Shown here: positions 10,601-19,413 of the stretch, piece after piece
Position numbering within the stretch: position 1 is the first letter of the stretch
How the letters are laid out: every line of letters starts with the position of its first letter
Assembly: GCA_965224765.1 (NCBI GenBank)
Contig: CBDDAC010000002.1
Span: 248,001 to 312,000 of the forward strand
Source of the DNA: CAZDBA01 sp965224765
GTDB taxonomy: Bacteria; Planctomycetota; Planctomycetia; Pirellulales; Pirellulaceae
Direction of reading: 5' to 3'
Length of the DNA: 64,000 nucleotides
Position numbers and translations under genes: made by a program
The notes under the pieces: generated by a model
The model's database searches: none
What the model saw: the letters and a program-made list of their open reading frames with translations, nothing else
Told to the model about the DNA's origin: nothing

Positions 10601-11168
10601 ATGAAAGTTTGACGCTGCAGTAATCGATGCCCGGCGCTTTGAGTCGTTTCAAGTATTCCTGTAGTCGACATTTCGCTTCGGCGTCGCCGAGGACAGCTTC
10701 TCCAAGCTGATTGAAGTTAATGCGGACCTGGTCGTTGGTTCGCTGATCAAAGTACTTTTGGAAACACTTTTTTTCGGCAGAGATAATTACATGCGCCGAC
10801 TCTTGACGCACTTTTGATTTGACGAATGGCATCACCATTTTGGGAAACAGGTTGCCGACCATGTTGCCCGCCCAAAGCCCAAAACGATCGAAGGCAGTGA
10901 AATACTTCGGCACGCCGTATTCCTCTAGCAAACTATCCATACGTTTTGCCGCTCGTGCAGGACGGTGCATGCGGAGCACTTGGTCGGCCATGGCAATGGT
11001 GAATTTCTTGCCAGGTTCGTCTTCCATCATCCGAGCCATCATCGCCGATCGAGAGCGTTCCAATCGCGATTCTTTTGTTCGCGATTCCCGCAGGATTTCA
11101 GCTGCCAGAGCGACGGCTTTTAGGGGGAGCTCAGCCAACTCGGCTTTCGGATCGACGGTTTGGTCCAT
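7635..11168 (-). CDS. putA: Bifunctional proline dehydrogenase / L-glutamate-gamma-semialdehyde dehydrogenase
   Basis: A 1,177-residue PutA that oxidises proline to glutamate in two steps. The FAD-binding proline dehydrogenase barrel covers about residues 110-450 (RLVKGANLAMETVEA, GVASHNLFDIAYAM). The aldehyde dehydrogenase covers about 530-1000, with ETSGKN (Glu near 750) and the nucleophile in GHAGQKCSATS (near 783). About 170 extra C-terminal residues follow, as in some long PutA forms. There is no N-terminal ribbon-helix-helix DNA-binding domain, so it should not self-repress as E. coli PutA does. The gene is monocistronic, and no proline transporter gene is nearby. Confidence 0.93.
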   Translation of the reverse strand: MDQTVDPKAELAELPLKAVALAAEILRESRTKESRLERSRSAMMARMMEDEPGKKFTIAMADQVLRMHRPARAAKRMDSLLEEYGVPKYFTAFDRFGLWAGNMVGNLFPKMVMPFVKSKVRQESAHVIISAEKKCFQKYFDQRTNDQVRINFNQLGEAVLGDAEAKCRLQEYLKRLKAPGIDYCSVKLSSIVSQISLTGYRQTIEEIKPELREVYRAAISGGESAGRAKFVNLDMEEYRDLHLTVDVFQEVLDEPEFENLDAGIVLQAYLPDSFKVLQSLATWARKRFDRTGVGIKFRLVKGANLAMETVEASLHDWEQAPYRSKPEVDANFKRMLEFATRPENAEVMRIGVASHNLFDIAYAMLLRETRGVKERMEFEMLEGMANAQALEVRDKTGGLIVYTPVCHDNEFESAVAYLVRRLDENTAPGSFLGAQFALRDGTAEWNEQKSAFLNACELAFDPKLDSTPNRRQNRLTETLAVEDPSSEFHNTPDTDFSLPENRQWADQIISRWKDKKVDPIPFQIGGDFNTEKLTGQGKDPSRPGHAAYQFAQATADDIESALACAVSAQPEWESLGVAARQNVLLKAAEELGRNRAETIGAMLLDAGKSIIEADVEISEAIDFANYYARSLQDEGWFDGTSGKAAGVVVVTPPWNFPFAIPAGGVLAALMAGNSVILKPARESVLTAWTLAEQLWAAGVPKKVLQFAPTKDGATGRRLIDDSRTAAVILTGSIFTAQLFQGWRPNLRLYAETSGKNCMVISAAADPDLAIKDLVQGAFGHAGQKCSATSIALVQREFYESKKWMNQLKDAVESLHIGGSWDASASVTPIIRNPDEYLDRGLKQLDEGETWLVEPKMIDNNPCLWRPGVRLGVKPGSWYHTTECFGPVTGLIPFDSFDEAIEIQNSSEFGLTGGLQSLDPKEIALWREKVEVGNAYINRTTTGAIVRRQPFGGWKDSCVGPGSKAGGPSYVSSLLDWTENELPKLRCQPQSQVTQLLSAMSDFASDESEKNRLTATAESFAYWWDKEFSIEHDPSQIHGETNHFRYPVRPWHVLRLQNPKNAEVIVAQVALAAATVGIKKLRISLACEHAKIRKLSELAPNIDVQIESDARLVEYLKTQSSGSMRIVGDYDIEQYAPSVIGNVPIIQPTVFANGRIELLTYLREQAVSETVHRYGNII

Positions 11169-11437
11169 ATCTTTTTCAATTCTCTAATCAGGTAAAAAAT
11201 GCCAACGTTAATTTAGTAACGGCATGTACTTGCAGCTATGGCTAAACCTGAAAAATTTCCAAGCTGAATTTCGGTGCTGCGGACCGATTTCGAACACCTC
11301 GGGGTGGCTGGAGATTGGGCCTTGGGGGGCCTGGATTGGCCATTATTTCCCAGCGTTGTATTCATCTTCACGTTAGAGTCACCTCCAAAGATCCAGACGA
11401 ACGGGGGTACACAACGTCAAATTGGGCACTTCGGGCT

Positions 11438-12556
11438 CTAGTGGTTCCCGCTGCCAACGGCCTGCTGAATGTCGGAAAGTCCATGCTGCTGGACTTTTTG
11501 GAGCAGGTACTTATTGATTTTTCGAACGGTAAATGGACCGCCGTAAATGAATCCGGTGTAAATCTGCACTAAGGAGGCGCCTGCACGGATCATTTGCCAG
11601 GCATCCTGTCCATCAAAAATCCCTCCGACTCCGATGATTGGAACCTTGCCATCCGTTGCCTGGTAGAGAGTTGAAACGATCTGGCGACTGGTCTCGGTAA
11701 GCGGTCGACCGGAAAGCCCGCCATTTCCAATTTGCTCAATCGTAGGTTGGGGAGTCTTTAGATCCTGCCTCGAGGTCGTGGTGTTTGTGGCAATGATTCC
11801 ATTGACTGACGAAGCCGAAACGATCGAGGCGATATCACTCAGCTCACTTTGATTCAGGTCAGGCGCGATTTTCAAAAACACCGGTTTCGGATCGTGATCG
11901 TTTTGAGTCGATAAGCTACGATTTAGGCGGCCAATAATGTCGAGTAACTTGAGCAACGGCTCCCGATTCTGCAGTTGTCGAAGACCAGGAGTGTTGGGCG
12001 AACTGACATTGATGACAAAGTAATCTGCGTAAGGGAAGAGTAACTCGAAGCTATGGCGGTAATCTTCTGCTGCGTTTTCCAGCGGAACAACTTTAGTCTT
12101 GCCAATGTTGATACCGAGAATTCGATTGCGGCGGAACTTCTCTGTGCGCTTGCTGGCAAGATTTCCGGCGACGGCTTCAGCGCCATCATTGTTGAAGCCC
12201 ATTCGATTGATTAACGCTTTGTCTTTGGACAATCGAAACATTCTCGGTTGCGGATTGCCCGGTTGCCCTTGCCCGGTGACCGAGCCGATTTCAACATGCC
12301 CAAAACCCAATGCACCCAGCTTATCGAACCATTGAGCCTGTTTGTCAAATCCTGCTGCCAGCCCGACAGGGTTAGGGAAGGTTAAATTGCAAAGTTTAAC
12401 TTGCAAACGCCGGTCGGAAACGGTGAACACTGACTGCAGTGTTGACTGGGCTAATGGGATTGCTGAAATTCCGGAAAACGCCTTCATTGAAAAATGATGC
12501 GCTGTCTCAGCTGCCAAACAAAAGAGTAGAGGGCGGGCGCAGGCTTTCCATAGCAT
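11438..12556 (-). CDS. pyrD: Dihydroorotate dehydrogenase (quinone), class 2
   Basis: A 372-residue class-2 PyrD that oxidises dihydroorotate to orotate in pyrimidine synthesis, using FMN and membrane quinone. Seen: an amphipathic N-terminal stretch (about 1-40) for membrane association, NPVGLAAGFDKQAQ, MGFNNDGAEAV, NVSSPNTPGLRQLQ with the catalytic-base Ser region, NGIIATNTTTSR, GGLSGRPL, and the FMN phosphate site GVGGIFDGQDAW. Length is normal. It lies 128 bases downstream of the S1-domain gene on the same strand and may be co-transcribed with it. Confidence 0.93.
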   Translation of the reverse strand: MLWKACARPLLFCLAAETAHHFSMKAFSGISAIPLAQSTLQSVFTVSDRRLQVKLCNLTFPNPVGLAAGFDKQAQWFDKLGALGFGHVEIGSVTGQGQPGNPQPRMFRLSKDKALINRMGFNNDGAEAVAGNLASKRTEKFRRNRILGINIGKTKVVPLENAAEDYRHSFELLFPYADYFVINVSSPNTPGLRQLQNREPLLKLLDIIGRLNRSLSTQNDHDPKPVFLKIAPDLNQSELSDIASIVSASSVNGIIATNTTTSRQDLKTPQPTIEQIGNGGLSGRPLTETSRQIVSTLYQATDGKVPIIGVGGIFDGQDAWQMIRAGASLVQIYTGFIYGGPFTVRKINKYLLQKVQQHGLSDIQQAVGSGNH

Positions 12557-12684
12557 TACATGATCTCGTTTCTCGAGGTTGAATACTCGCGATCAGTCGC
12601 GAGCATTGTCTTGTTGCGAATCGCGAGATTCGCAGTTCAGGTCGGCTGGAGCTGGTTGTTGCCGAGACCAACGCACACTGTGGG

Positions 12685-14202
12685 CTATCCCAGAGTGAGT
12701 CCAATGTCTTCACCACCCGACTTGCGACCGGTTCCGCCTTTGAGTGGACCGTCATCCTGTTTCTTGATCGCCAGATCTCGCAAAGGCTCGTCAATTTCTT
12801 CAGCAGGTTTGTTTGACTTTTTCACGGGCGCCTGTTGAGTAGCTTTGAGTGAAAGTCCAAGTTTCTGTGCATCACGATCAAGACTAAGAACTTTGACTTC
12901 GACCGAATCACCTTCCTTAACGATGTTTTTGACTTTGACAACTCGATGATGAGCCAATTCAGAAATGTGGATCAGTCCTTCGATACCAGGCTCAAGCCTG
13001 ACAAAAGCTCCGAAGTCGGCAATCCTTGAGACCTTTCCCGACACGGTAGAGTTGACCGGATATTTGGATTCGATTCCATCCCAGGGATGCTCCATGGTGT
13101 CGCGATGCGAAAGAGAGAGCTTTCCAGATTCGGCGTCAATTTTATCGATTTTGACTTTGATCGCTTCACCCTCTTTGAGGATGTCTTTCGGGTGGGTGAC
13201 GCGATCCCAGCTTAGCTTGCTGACATGAACGAGACCTTCAACCCCGCCGATATCGACAAAGGCTCCAAAGTCCATGATCTTGGTTACGATACCATCGTGA
13301 AGCTGTCCAACTTCGATGGATTCCATAACCTCTTTTCGTCTTTCTTCATATTCTTGATCAAGCAAAGCGCGGTGGCTCAGGACCAACCGTTTTTTATTGG
13401 GGTTGATTTCGGATACGACGCATTGAAGTTTCTTGTTGACGTATTCGCCGAAATTCTCAACGCGAAATCGTGCGATTTGACTGGCGGGAATAAATCCGCG
13501 AATGCTGTTAACGGACGCTTCGAGTCCGCCGGTGTTGGAGCCAGTAACCCGTGCTTCAACGATCATACCTTGCTCAAGTTCTGACCAATCACCGATTGAG
13601 ACTGCTGCACCGGGAATGGAAAGGTCGTACAGGCCATCTTCTTCGTTCTGGCTCTTGACGATGACTTCAATCAGATCGCCACTGCTTGGCGGCTTTTTGA
13701 ATTGAGACAGGGGAATGATTCCTTCAAATCGTCCTTTCAATGACATGAAGGCGTTTTCGCCATGAATCCGTGAAACGGACCCTTTGACTCGACTGCCGGG
13801 TTCCAATTGTTTGCCGCTGGCTTCGGTTTGGGATACGATTTCGTCCATCGACATTCCGCCAATTGCGGCTTCTATTTCCGCGTCGAGGTCGCCCGTCAAT
13901 CCTTCAAGCGATTTGATTTCGATTTCCGGTTCCGGTTCGATGGGTGCAGGTGCGTCTCCCACTTGAAAAGGATTCTCAACTGCCTTTTCGACTGCTTGGG
14001 GAGCAAGCGTTACCTCTGCAACATCGCGCTGAGAGCCGATGGCAATTTTTGCCTTGGTCGATTGCTCATCTGAAGTGGCAGCTGGTGTCGGGGCATCTGC
14101 CTCACTCGAGGTCGTGGCCGCTGGGGTGTCGGAGACATTTTCGGCAAGTTCGTTGTTCTGCACAGGATTGTCTGGAGTTACCTGGTCTGAGTCGGTGCTC
14201 AT
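12685..14202 (-). CDS. rpsA: S1 RNA-binding domain protein (ribosomal protein S1-like)
   Basis: 505 residues from ATG 14202; the frame is open to 14292, but the earlier piece is not conserved-looking. After an acidic, low-complexity first ~125 residues come four S1 domains at about 135-195, 208-278, 298-368 and 383-453. The last two are the most canonical (DFGAFVDIGGVEGLVHVSKLS; DFGAFVRLEPGIEGLIHISEL). The basic/Gly tail ends near 505. Four S1 domains and this length are typical of ribosomal protein S1 outside the Proteobacteria, where it helps mRNA binding to the 30S subunit. The symbol is by similarity; other multi-S1 proteins cannot be fully excluded. Confidence 0.82.
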   Translation of the reverse strand: MSTDSDQVTPDNPVQNNELAENVSDTPAATTSSEADAPTPAATSDEQSTKAKIAIGSQRDVAEVTLAPQAVEKAVENPFQVGDAPAPIEPEPEIEIKSLEGLTGDLDAEIEAAIGGMSMDEIVSQTEASGKQLEPGSRVKGSVSRIHGENAFMSLKGRFEGIIPLSQFKKPPSSGDLIEVIVKSQNEEDGLYDLSIPGAAVSIGDWSELEQGMIVEARVTGSNTGGLEASVNSIRGFIPASQIARFRVENFGEYVNKKLQCVVSEINPNKKRLVLSHRALLDQEYEERRKEVMESIEVGQLHDGIVTKIMDFGAFVDIGGVEGLVHVSKLSWDRVTHPKDILKEGEAIKVKIDKIDAESGKLSLSHRDTMEHPWDGIESKYPVNSTVSGKVSRIADFGAFVRLEPGIEGLIHISELAHHRVVKVKNIVKEGDSVEVKVLSLDRDAQKLGLSLKATQQAPVKKSNKPAEEIDEPLRDLAIKKQDDGPLKGGTGRKSGGEDIGLTLG

Positions 14203-14532
14203 CGTACTATTGCTTCTAAACAGGATTCGGGAATTGGAAAGGAGATTTTCCGTCGCATGTAGTATATCAATTGACGGCGGCAAAATGGCCACAAGGAATG
14301 AATTTGGCCTTAATTTTCAGGCGAATTTACGAGCGTGCGATGGCAATTTTGAGAGGAGGATTCACCGCACGCAGGTTGATATCGTTTCTTGCGCGGAATC
14401 CGAACAAAATAGCGGAATCGCCTGCGTGGTCAGTGGGCATTTATGCAAGTCGCAACTATTAATTTCGGTTTTGGATAAAACTTTTGCCATAAGAATGGCG
14501 AAAAATCCGAGATTTCAAAATGAAAACTTGCT
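14203..14532. other. Intergenic region, nothing recognised
   Basis: 330 bases upstream of the S1 gene and downstream of the acetylesterase-like gene. It must contain the S1 promoter and leader. I see no convincing coding frame or terminator hairpin. Confidence 0.35.
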
Positions 14533-16002
14533 CTAGAAATCGACTTCATCTGAAAGTAGTTTGAAATTGTCGGTTCGAAAGGGGGCTGCCGGCAAGTTTG
14601 CGGAATTGTACAAGTTGGGTTTTGCGGTATCGTCCCAGGCAAATCGCACTTGTGTTGGGTTCTCTACTTCGTCTGCGGAAACGATAACGCTGTCTTCCTG
14701 AATGACTGCAGTTGCGGGCACAAAATTTTGGTCTGCACCACAAATTAAAAAGAGGTTCAATTCGCTGCCTTTGCATGTCAGCCCCTCCGCGACGTGGTCG
14801 AAGGTTACTTGGATCTTATTGGAGTCCTTGATTTTTTCCATTGATTTGAAAAGCGGACCACTACAGGCGGCAGGCCCTTGAACTTCCAGGTTTTTTAACT
14901 CTTCGCCATAAACATCAGCAAAGGCCCATAATGCAAGTCGCCTTCCGATCTCTTGCTTGTTTTTCGGTTCGAGATTTTCGGTGTCGGCAATATCCGTTGT
15001 AACGACGATTCCGGCATTGTGGGTGCTTCGATAGGTCTTTAGCTGAGCGTCCCAGATTTCTGCCAGTTCTTCGGCCGCACGCTGTTCGTACCGATGAGGT
15101 GCAAGTTGGACGAAAAGAAAGGGAGCATCGACGTGCTCAAGTTCTTCGCGCCAACATTGAATCAACAGGGGAAAAAGGGTCGCATACTGCCGTCCACGCC
15201 CATTGTTGGACTCGCCTTGGTACCAAAGGAAGCCTTTGAATTTCAGGCCTTTGAGTGGCGCGACCATACCATTAAACAAATTGCCCGGACGGTTGTGATC
15301 GGTGGGGTCATCGTTTTCGTCCCAATGTTTCAGCAGGGGTTCGAGTTCCGGTTTTCGTTCCAGTGCTTTTCGTGAAGTCCAAGCCTCACATTGGGTCCCA
15401 CTCTTGGAACAGTGTATGAGACCAATGGGGACCTTGAGAGTTTCTGTCAGATTGCGGCCGAAGAAGTAGGCGACGGCTGAAAACTGAGTGATTGAATCCG
15501 GACTGCATACGTTCCAGCCCTCGGCTTTTGCGATGTCTGTAAATCGCTCCGTTGCGACATTGTGATTGATGGTGAATAAGCGAAGGTTTGGAAAGTCTTT
15601 AGCATTTTCGATTTCTGCTTCTGCGTTGAATGCATCGGCCACGGGAAACGCCATGTTGTTTTGCCCGCCGCAAATCCAAACTTCACCGATCATGACGTCG
15701 TTGAGAACGACTTTGGTTTCGTCGCTTTTTGATTTGACCTCGACTTGATAGGGGCCGCCGGCCTCGGGTGTTTGTATCGCGCCAGTCCAATTACCGCTTG
15801 CGTCGGCAACTGCAGAAACGACTTGCTCATTGAAGTGGATTTCAATTTCCTGATTCGCTTCAGCAATTCCCCAGATCTCGACCTGACTGTTTCGCTGCAG
15901 CACCATGTGGTCAGAAAAAATTCTTGGCAATGAGATGTCGGCAAGCAGTGTTACCGGCATCAACAGTGCCAAAAGACATCCTCTCGCAATATGACGAATC
16001 AT
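14533..16002 (-). CDS. Sialate O-acetylesterase-like secreted protein, expected nucleophile replaced
   Basis: About 489 residues from ATG 16002; TTG 16032 and ATG 16029 are alternatives, but 16002 starts directly on the signal peptide MIRHIARGCLLALLMPVTLLA. The fold is that of the SASA/SGNH family: LPRIFSDHMVLQR at the mature N-terminus, WYQGESNNGRG in the middle and a C-terminal beta domain. Relatives remove acetyl groups from sialic acids or plant polysaccharides in the periplasm. The block that is normally GQSNM, whose Ser is the nucleophile, reads GGQNNMAF near residue 115 (AAC instead of AGC), so esterase activity is doubtful. No linked glycan genes. Confidence 0.82.
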   Translation of the reverse strand: MIRHIARGCLLALLMPVTLLADISLPRIFSDHMVLQRNSQVEIWGIAEANQEIEIHFNEQVVSAVADASGNWTGAIQTPEAGGPYQVEVKSKSDETKVVLNDVMIGEVWICGGQNNMAFPVADAFNAEAEIENAKDFPNLRLFTINHNVATERFTDIAKAEGWNVCSPDSITQFSAVAYFFGRNLTETLKVPIGLIHCSKSGTQCEAWTSRKALERKPELEPLLKHWDENDDPTDHNRPGNLFNGMVAPLKGLKFKGFLWYQGESNNGRGRQYATLFPLLIQCWREELEHVDAPFLFVQLAPHRYEQRAAEELAEIWDAQLKTYRSTHNAGIVVTTDIADTENLEPKNKQEIGRRLALWAFADVYGEELKNLEVQGPAACSGPLFKSMEKIKDSNKIQVTFDHVAEGLTCKGSELNLFLICGADQNFVPATAVIQEDSVIVSADEVENPTQVRFAWDDTAKPNLYNSANLPAAPFRTDNFKLLSDEVDF

Positions 16003-16190
16003 TTGTTTTGCTATCTCGTTTTCCAGCATCAAGTTGTAACCTTTGTGCGATTGGGCAGCCGAGAAAGTCTAGTTGACACTTGACGAATTCTCCAGCAGTT
16101 TCGTGTTGAAACTCCGCCCCAGGCTCAACAAATTTCAAGCAAAAGTTCAACAAAGAAGGAAACGGCGCCGGTACTTCAATCAGAGCAAAG

Positions 16191-16619
16191 TTAATTGACG
16201 GCTTTTCGCAAGATGACGTGGAAGCCGTATTGAGACTCTACGGGTTCACTGATTTCTCCGATTTCAAGTTCCAGCGTTGCACGAGAAAACGCGGGAATCA
16301 TGCCGTCCGGTTCAAAGTTTCCCAAATCCCCTCCTTTAGAGGCACTAGGGCCGTCGGAGTGAGTCTTGGCTAGATCGGCAAAGTCTGCGCCTTCTTTGAT
16401 GGCGAGGTCACGCACCGTCCGTGCAAAATCCAAGGCTTCTTCCTTGGTCCGTGTAACATTCTTGGCCCTTTGGCTTCCGTTGAATTGGATCAGAATATGC
16501 GAAGCATTTAACCGACCGACTGCCAAAGTCGATGAAGTATTGGAGGACATGATGTAAGCAATCGAAGCGACCAATGCGATTGCCGCAATGACAGCCGTCA
16601 AAATCAATGGGTTTTTCAC
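16191..16619 (-). CDS. Parvulin-type peptidyl-prolyl cis-trans isomerase, membrane anchored
   Basis: About 142 residues from a GTG at 16619 (giving MKNPLIL after formyl-Met); a TTG at 16631 is the other possible start. An N-terminal membrane segment (LILTAVIAAIALVASIAYIM) places the catalytic domain outside the cytoplasmic membrane. The rotamase domain shows ASHILIQF at its start, SDGPSASKGGDLGNF in the middle, and GEISEPVESQYGFHVILR at the end, all characteristic PpiC/SurA-type parvulin blocks. It probably assists folding of exported proteins. Monocistronic, divergent from the SGNH-Dabb gene. Confidence 0.88.
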   Translation of the reverse strand: MKNPLILTAVIAAIALVASIAYIMSSNTSSTLAVGRLNASHILIQFNGSQRAKNVTRTKEEALDFARTVRDLAIKEGADFADLAKTHSDGPSASKGGDLGNFEPDGMIPAFSRATLELEIGEISEPVESQYGFHVILRKAVN

Positions 16620-16802
16620 GGTAGTATCCAAATTTGCAATATCGAATGGAAAACGGATAGTTTAAACAACTTTTTCGCAGTTTACGATTGAAAAAAGGTC
16701 GCTCAATCAAATCTTGGCGCACAAGGACACAGTTGGCAGCCACAATCGGAAATCTGATAGACTAGGCCTATTTTCAATCGAATTGTCAACCGAGGCGATA
16801 AC

Positions 16803-17819
16803 GTGATATTGTTCAAAAATTTGTTGGCTTGTTCAGTCCAATTGGCCGTCTTGGCAGGGCTCGTTCTTATTATTCCAACCCAATTGCAAGCTCAAGAAAT
16901 GGAAAACAATCAAAGGATCGTATTTCTGGGAGATTCGATTACTCAGTCAGGGAATGGACCTGGTGGGTATGTCACCCTGGTTCGCGAGGCTCTAAAAGCT
17001 TCGCATCCAGATCAGTTGATTGAAATCATTGGGGCGGGAATCAGTGGAAACAAAGTTCCGGATTTGCAGAAACGTTTGACTCGTGATGTGCTTGACAAGA
17101 ATCCATCCAAAGTCGTTATCTATATTGGCATTAACGACGTTTGGCATTCGGCACATGGCAAGGGAACTCCGATCGAAACCTTCGAATCCGGCCTCAACGA
17201 TATCATCAGCCAAATCAAAGCGGCTGGCGCCAGCGTGGTTTTGTGTACGCCAAGCACCATAGGTGAAAAGCACGATGGGTCGAATGAACTGGACGAAATG
17301 TTAACGGAGTTTAGTGCGGTCAGTCGAAAAGTTGCGGCAACTCATGAGCTCAAATTGCTTGACCTTCGCAAGAATTTTATCGACTACCTCAAGGCGAACA
17401 ATCAAGAAAACAAAGAACGTGGAGTTTTGACGACAGACGGCGTGCACTTAAACAAGGCTGGCAACGAATTTGTGGCTTCTCAGATGCTGCAAGCGATCAG
17501 TGTTCAACCGAGCGATCGAGTTTTGCGACATGTGGTGATGTTCAAGTTTCAGGATGGGCTTGAGCAGGAAAAGGTCGACGAGGTCGTTGCAGAATTCGCA
17601 GCGTTGGCGGGCAAAATCGATTCAATTATCGATTTCGAAAAAGGCACCAACATCAGCCCAGAAAACCTTGACCAGGGTTATACGCATTGTTTTGTTGTCA
17701 CTTTTGCTGACGAAGTCGGTCGTGACGCCTATTTGCCCCATCCTGCGCATCTGCAGTTTGTTGAATTCATCGGAGGGAAAATCGATCAAGTTCTGGTCTT
17801 TGATTACTGGTCGAAGTAG
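16803..17819 (+). CDS. Secreted SGNH/GDSL hydrolase fused to a Dabb (stress-responsive A/B barrel) domain
   Basis: 338 residues from a GTG at 16803 with GAGG upstream. A signal peptide (about 1-30, ending LQAQ) is followed by an SGNH hydrolase (about 37-232) with block I GDSIT (43-47), the Gly block near 80-85, GIND (109-112) and the DGVHLN catalytic Asp/His block (212-217). From about 242 to the end is a complete Dabb ferredoxin-like barrel: RHVVMFKF, GTNISPE, GYTHCFVVTFAD, YLPHPAH. The esterase part probably acts on acylated glycans or lipids outside the cytoplasm. Dabb domains are usually free-standing, so this fusion is unusual. The catalytic residues all seem present. Confidence 0.88.
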   Translation: MILFKNLLACSVQLAVLAGLVLIIPTQLQAQEMENNQRIVFLGDSITQSGNGPGGYVTLVREALKASHPDQLIEIIGAGISGNKVPDLQKRLTRDVLDKNPSKVVIYIGINDVWHSAHGKGTPIETFESGLNDIISQIKAAGASVVLCTPSTIGEKHDGSNELDEMLTEFSAVSRKVAATHELKLLDLRKNFIDYLKANNQENKERGVLTTDGVHLNKAGNEFVASQMLQAISVQPSDRVLRHVVMFKFQDGLEQEKVDEVVAEFAALAGKIDSIIDFEKGTNISPENLDQGYTHCFVVTFADEVGRDAYLPHPAHLQFVEFIGGKIDQVLVFDYWSK

Positions 17820-17939
17820 TGCAGTTGAATTCAGCAAGCAAACGTTCAATTGCCCCAAAAAGCAATTGGGTAAATGCTTGATTCTCAGTGTGGGTTTATT
17901 CTAATGAACGGATCAACGTTTCCAAAATGAGGCCGCGCC

Positions 17940-18680
17940 ATGTTGTTTTCGAGATTCTTCGTATTTGCCTTTCTAGGGCTGTCATTGACCTTTTCCCTTA
18001 CCGGACAAGCTCAGCAATACCACTTGGTGCAGGTCTCTCCAGACAACGATGGTTCCGAACAAATCAAAGAAATACTGTCTGGTGAAAACGAAGCGGTGGT
18101 TGCTCGATTGAAATCTTGGGTCCAGGACATTGACCGCGTGTGTGATTTGTCGGAGGAGCAGCAGAAAAAGTTTCGAGTGGTGATCAAAGGTGCGTCGGCA
18201 AAACGTAACGAATCTCGCAAGGAAGAGTTGGACAAGCAGGTTCAACGGATGGTCGGCATGAATCAAACGACTGCGTTTGCGGTGATGCCAAAGAGCCCAC
18301 GAGACATTGACTCAGAAAAAATCTGGACATCAACACTTAAAAAGATTCTTGATGTAGGTCAGCGAGAAAAGTACGAGGCGTGGCAGGAGCAGCGAAAAGC
18401 CTTCCAGCGAATCGCATTGGTCAACAACTTCGTCAGTGAGCTGGATCAATTGCTGTTTCTTTCACCGGACCAGCGTGTTGGGCTTATTGAAATCATCGAC
18501 GAGAAATTTGGCAACAAGTTAGTTCAGATCGCCAATCGAGCAACGGTCCGCCGATTAAATGGGCAGATTACGCCGATTCCAGAACCGAAATATCTTGAGC
18601 TTGTGGAAGACCTGCTCAACGAAAGTCAATTGGCGGAATGGAAACGTTCGGTTGAATCGAAACTAAGTGAGTTGCGTTGA
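17940..18680 (+). CDS. Secreted helical protein of unknown function
   Basis: 246 residues; ATG 17940 is preceded by GAGG. The N-terminus is a clear signal peptide (FFVFAFLGLSLTFSLTGQAQ). The rest is predicted mostly helical and charged, with DLSEEQQKKFRVVIKGA (about 64-80) and FLSPDQRVGLIEIID (about 174-188) resembling the paired Spy/CpxP-like LTxxQ helices in spirit, but I cannot assign a family. It follows the SGNH-Dabb gene by 120 bases on the same strand. Confidence 0.65.
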   Translation: MLFSRFFVFAFLGLSLTFSLTGQAQQYHLVQVSPDNDGSEQIKEILSGENEAVVARLKSWVQDIDRVCDLSEEQQKKFRVVIKGASAKRNESRKEELDKQVQRMVGMNQTTAFAVMPKSPRDIDSEKIWTSTLKKILDVGQREKYEAWQEQRKAFQRIALVNNFVSELDQLLFLSPDQRVGLIEIIDEKFGNKLVQIANRATVRRLNGQITPIPEPKYLELVEDLLNESQLAEWKRSVESKLSELR

Positions 18681-18775
18681 ATTGAATCAAAGCCTTCTGC
18701 CCACACGGCTCACGTTTGGTAGTGAAACGGGAGGTGTGGGCCGGTCAATATCTTCTGGTGAATTGCCCCGCAGGC

Positions 18776-19027
18776 TTACTCAGTTGGCTTATCGCCATTA
18801 TCAATGATTTGACCTGTCTTATCACCTTCGAAGGGCAAGCCATTTTCTTCGTCGAGCCACCCCGCCAAATCCATCTGTTGGCAGCGAAGGCTACAGAATG
18901 GAAGTTGCTCTGGGGCGTTGGGCATATAATCTTGACCGCATTTGGCACATCGAAGAGGACGAGATTCGGCCTTTTGGGAATTCTTTGAAGGTTGTTTGAG
19001 TTCGGCGTCTGGTAACTTGCGATGCAT
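18776..19027 (-). CDS. yacG: DNA gyrase inhibitor YacG-like zinc-binding protein
   Basis: 83 residues. The core LRCAKCGQDY followed 15-20 residues later by PFCSLRCQQMDLAGWLDEE reproduces the YacG signature CxxC...FCSxRCxxxDLxxW: four Cys binding one zinc, then the DLG-W helix. In E. coli YacG binds GyrB and blocks DNA binding. The 25-residue N-terminal and acidic C-terminal extensions are longer than in the ~65-residue enterobacterial protein. It stands alone, convergent with the helical secreted protein. Confidence 0.85.
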   Translation of the reverse strand: MHRKLPDAELKQPSKNSQKAESRPLRCAKCGQDYMPNAPEQLPFCSLRCQQMDLAGWLDEENGLPFEGDKTGQIIDNGDKPTE

Positions 19028-19413
19028 TTTTTTGCCCTGAGTTTGCTGGCTTTCCTGCTAAAAAATCGGCGTTCTGCCACTGGGGTCGGACTGATTTTGG
19101 CCAGATTGGTGGACGCCAAGATATAAGTTCGGACCCTTAATTGTCAATTCTCAGATTTTCGGCACTCCTCAATCGCGATGGAGTCAGAAAATCAGAGAGG
19201 GAAATCTGTCGTTTGGCGAGCCAAATTTCCGTGGGTCGTACGGATTGAGACAATGACTCAGTGTAGCAATGCGTTTTTTGGGGCATTGAGGATCCATTCA
19301 CGACAAGAAAAACCCGACGAAATGCCGAATTCCTTGGTACAATAGGGTGTGTTACACATCTGCGCAAATAGTGCGTGTGGACGTTTTGAGGCATTTCCCC
19401 TTCGGAGTAATTG
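19028..19413. other. Intergenic region between divergent genes
   Basis: 386 bases between yacG and the PQQ-propeller gene. An open frame on the minus strand (19137-19550) overlaps the propeller gene's signal peptide and has no credible composition, so I regard the region as promoter DNA for both genes. Confidence 0.4.
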
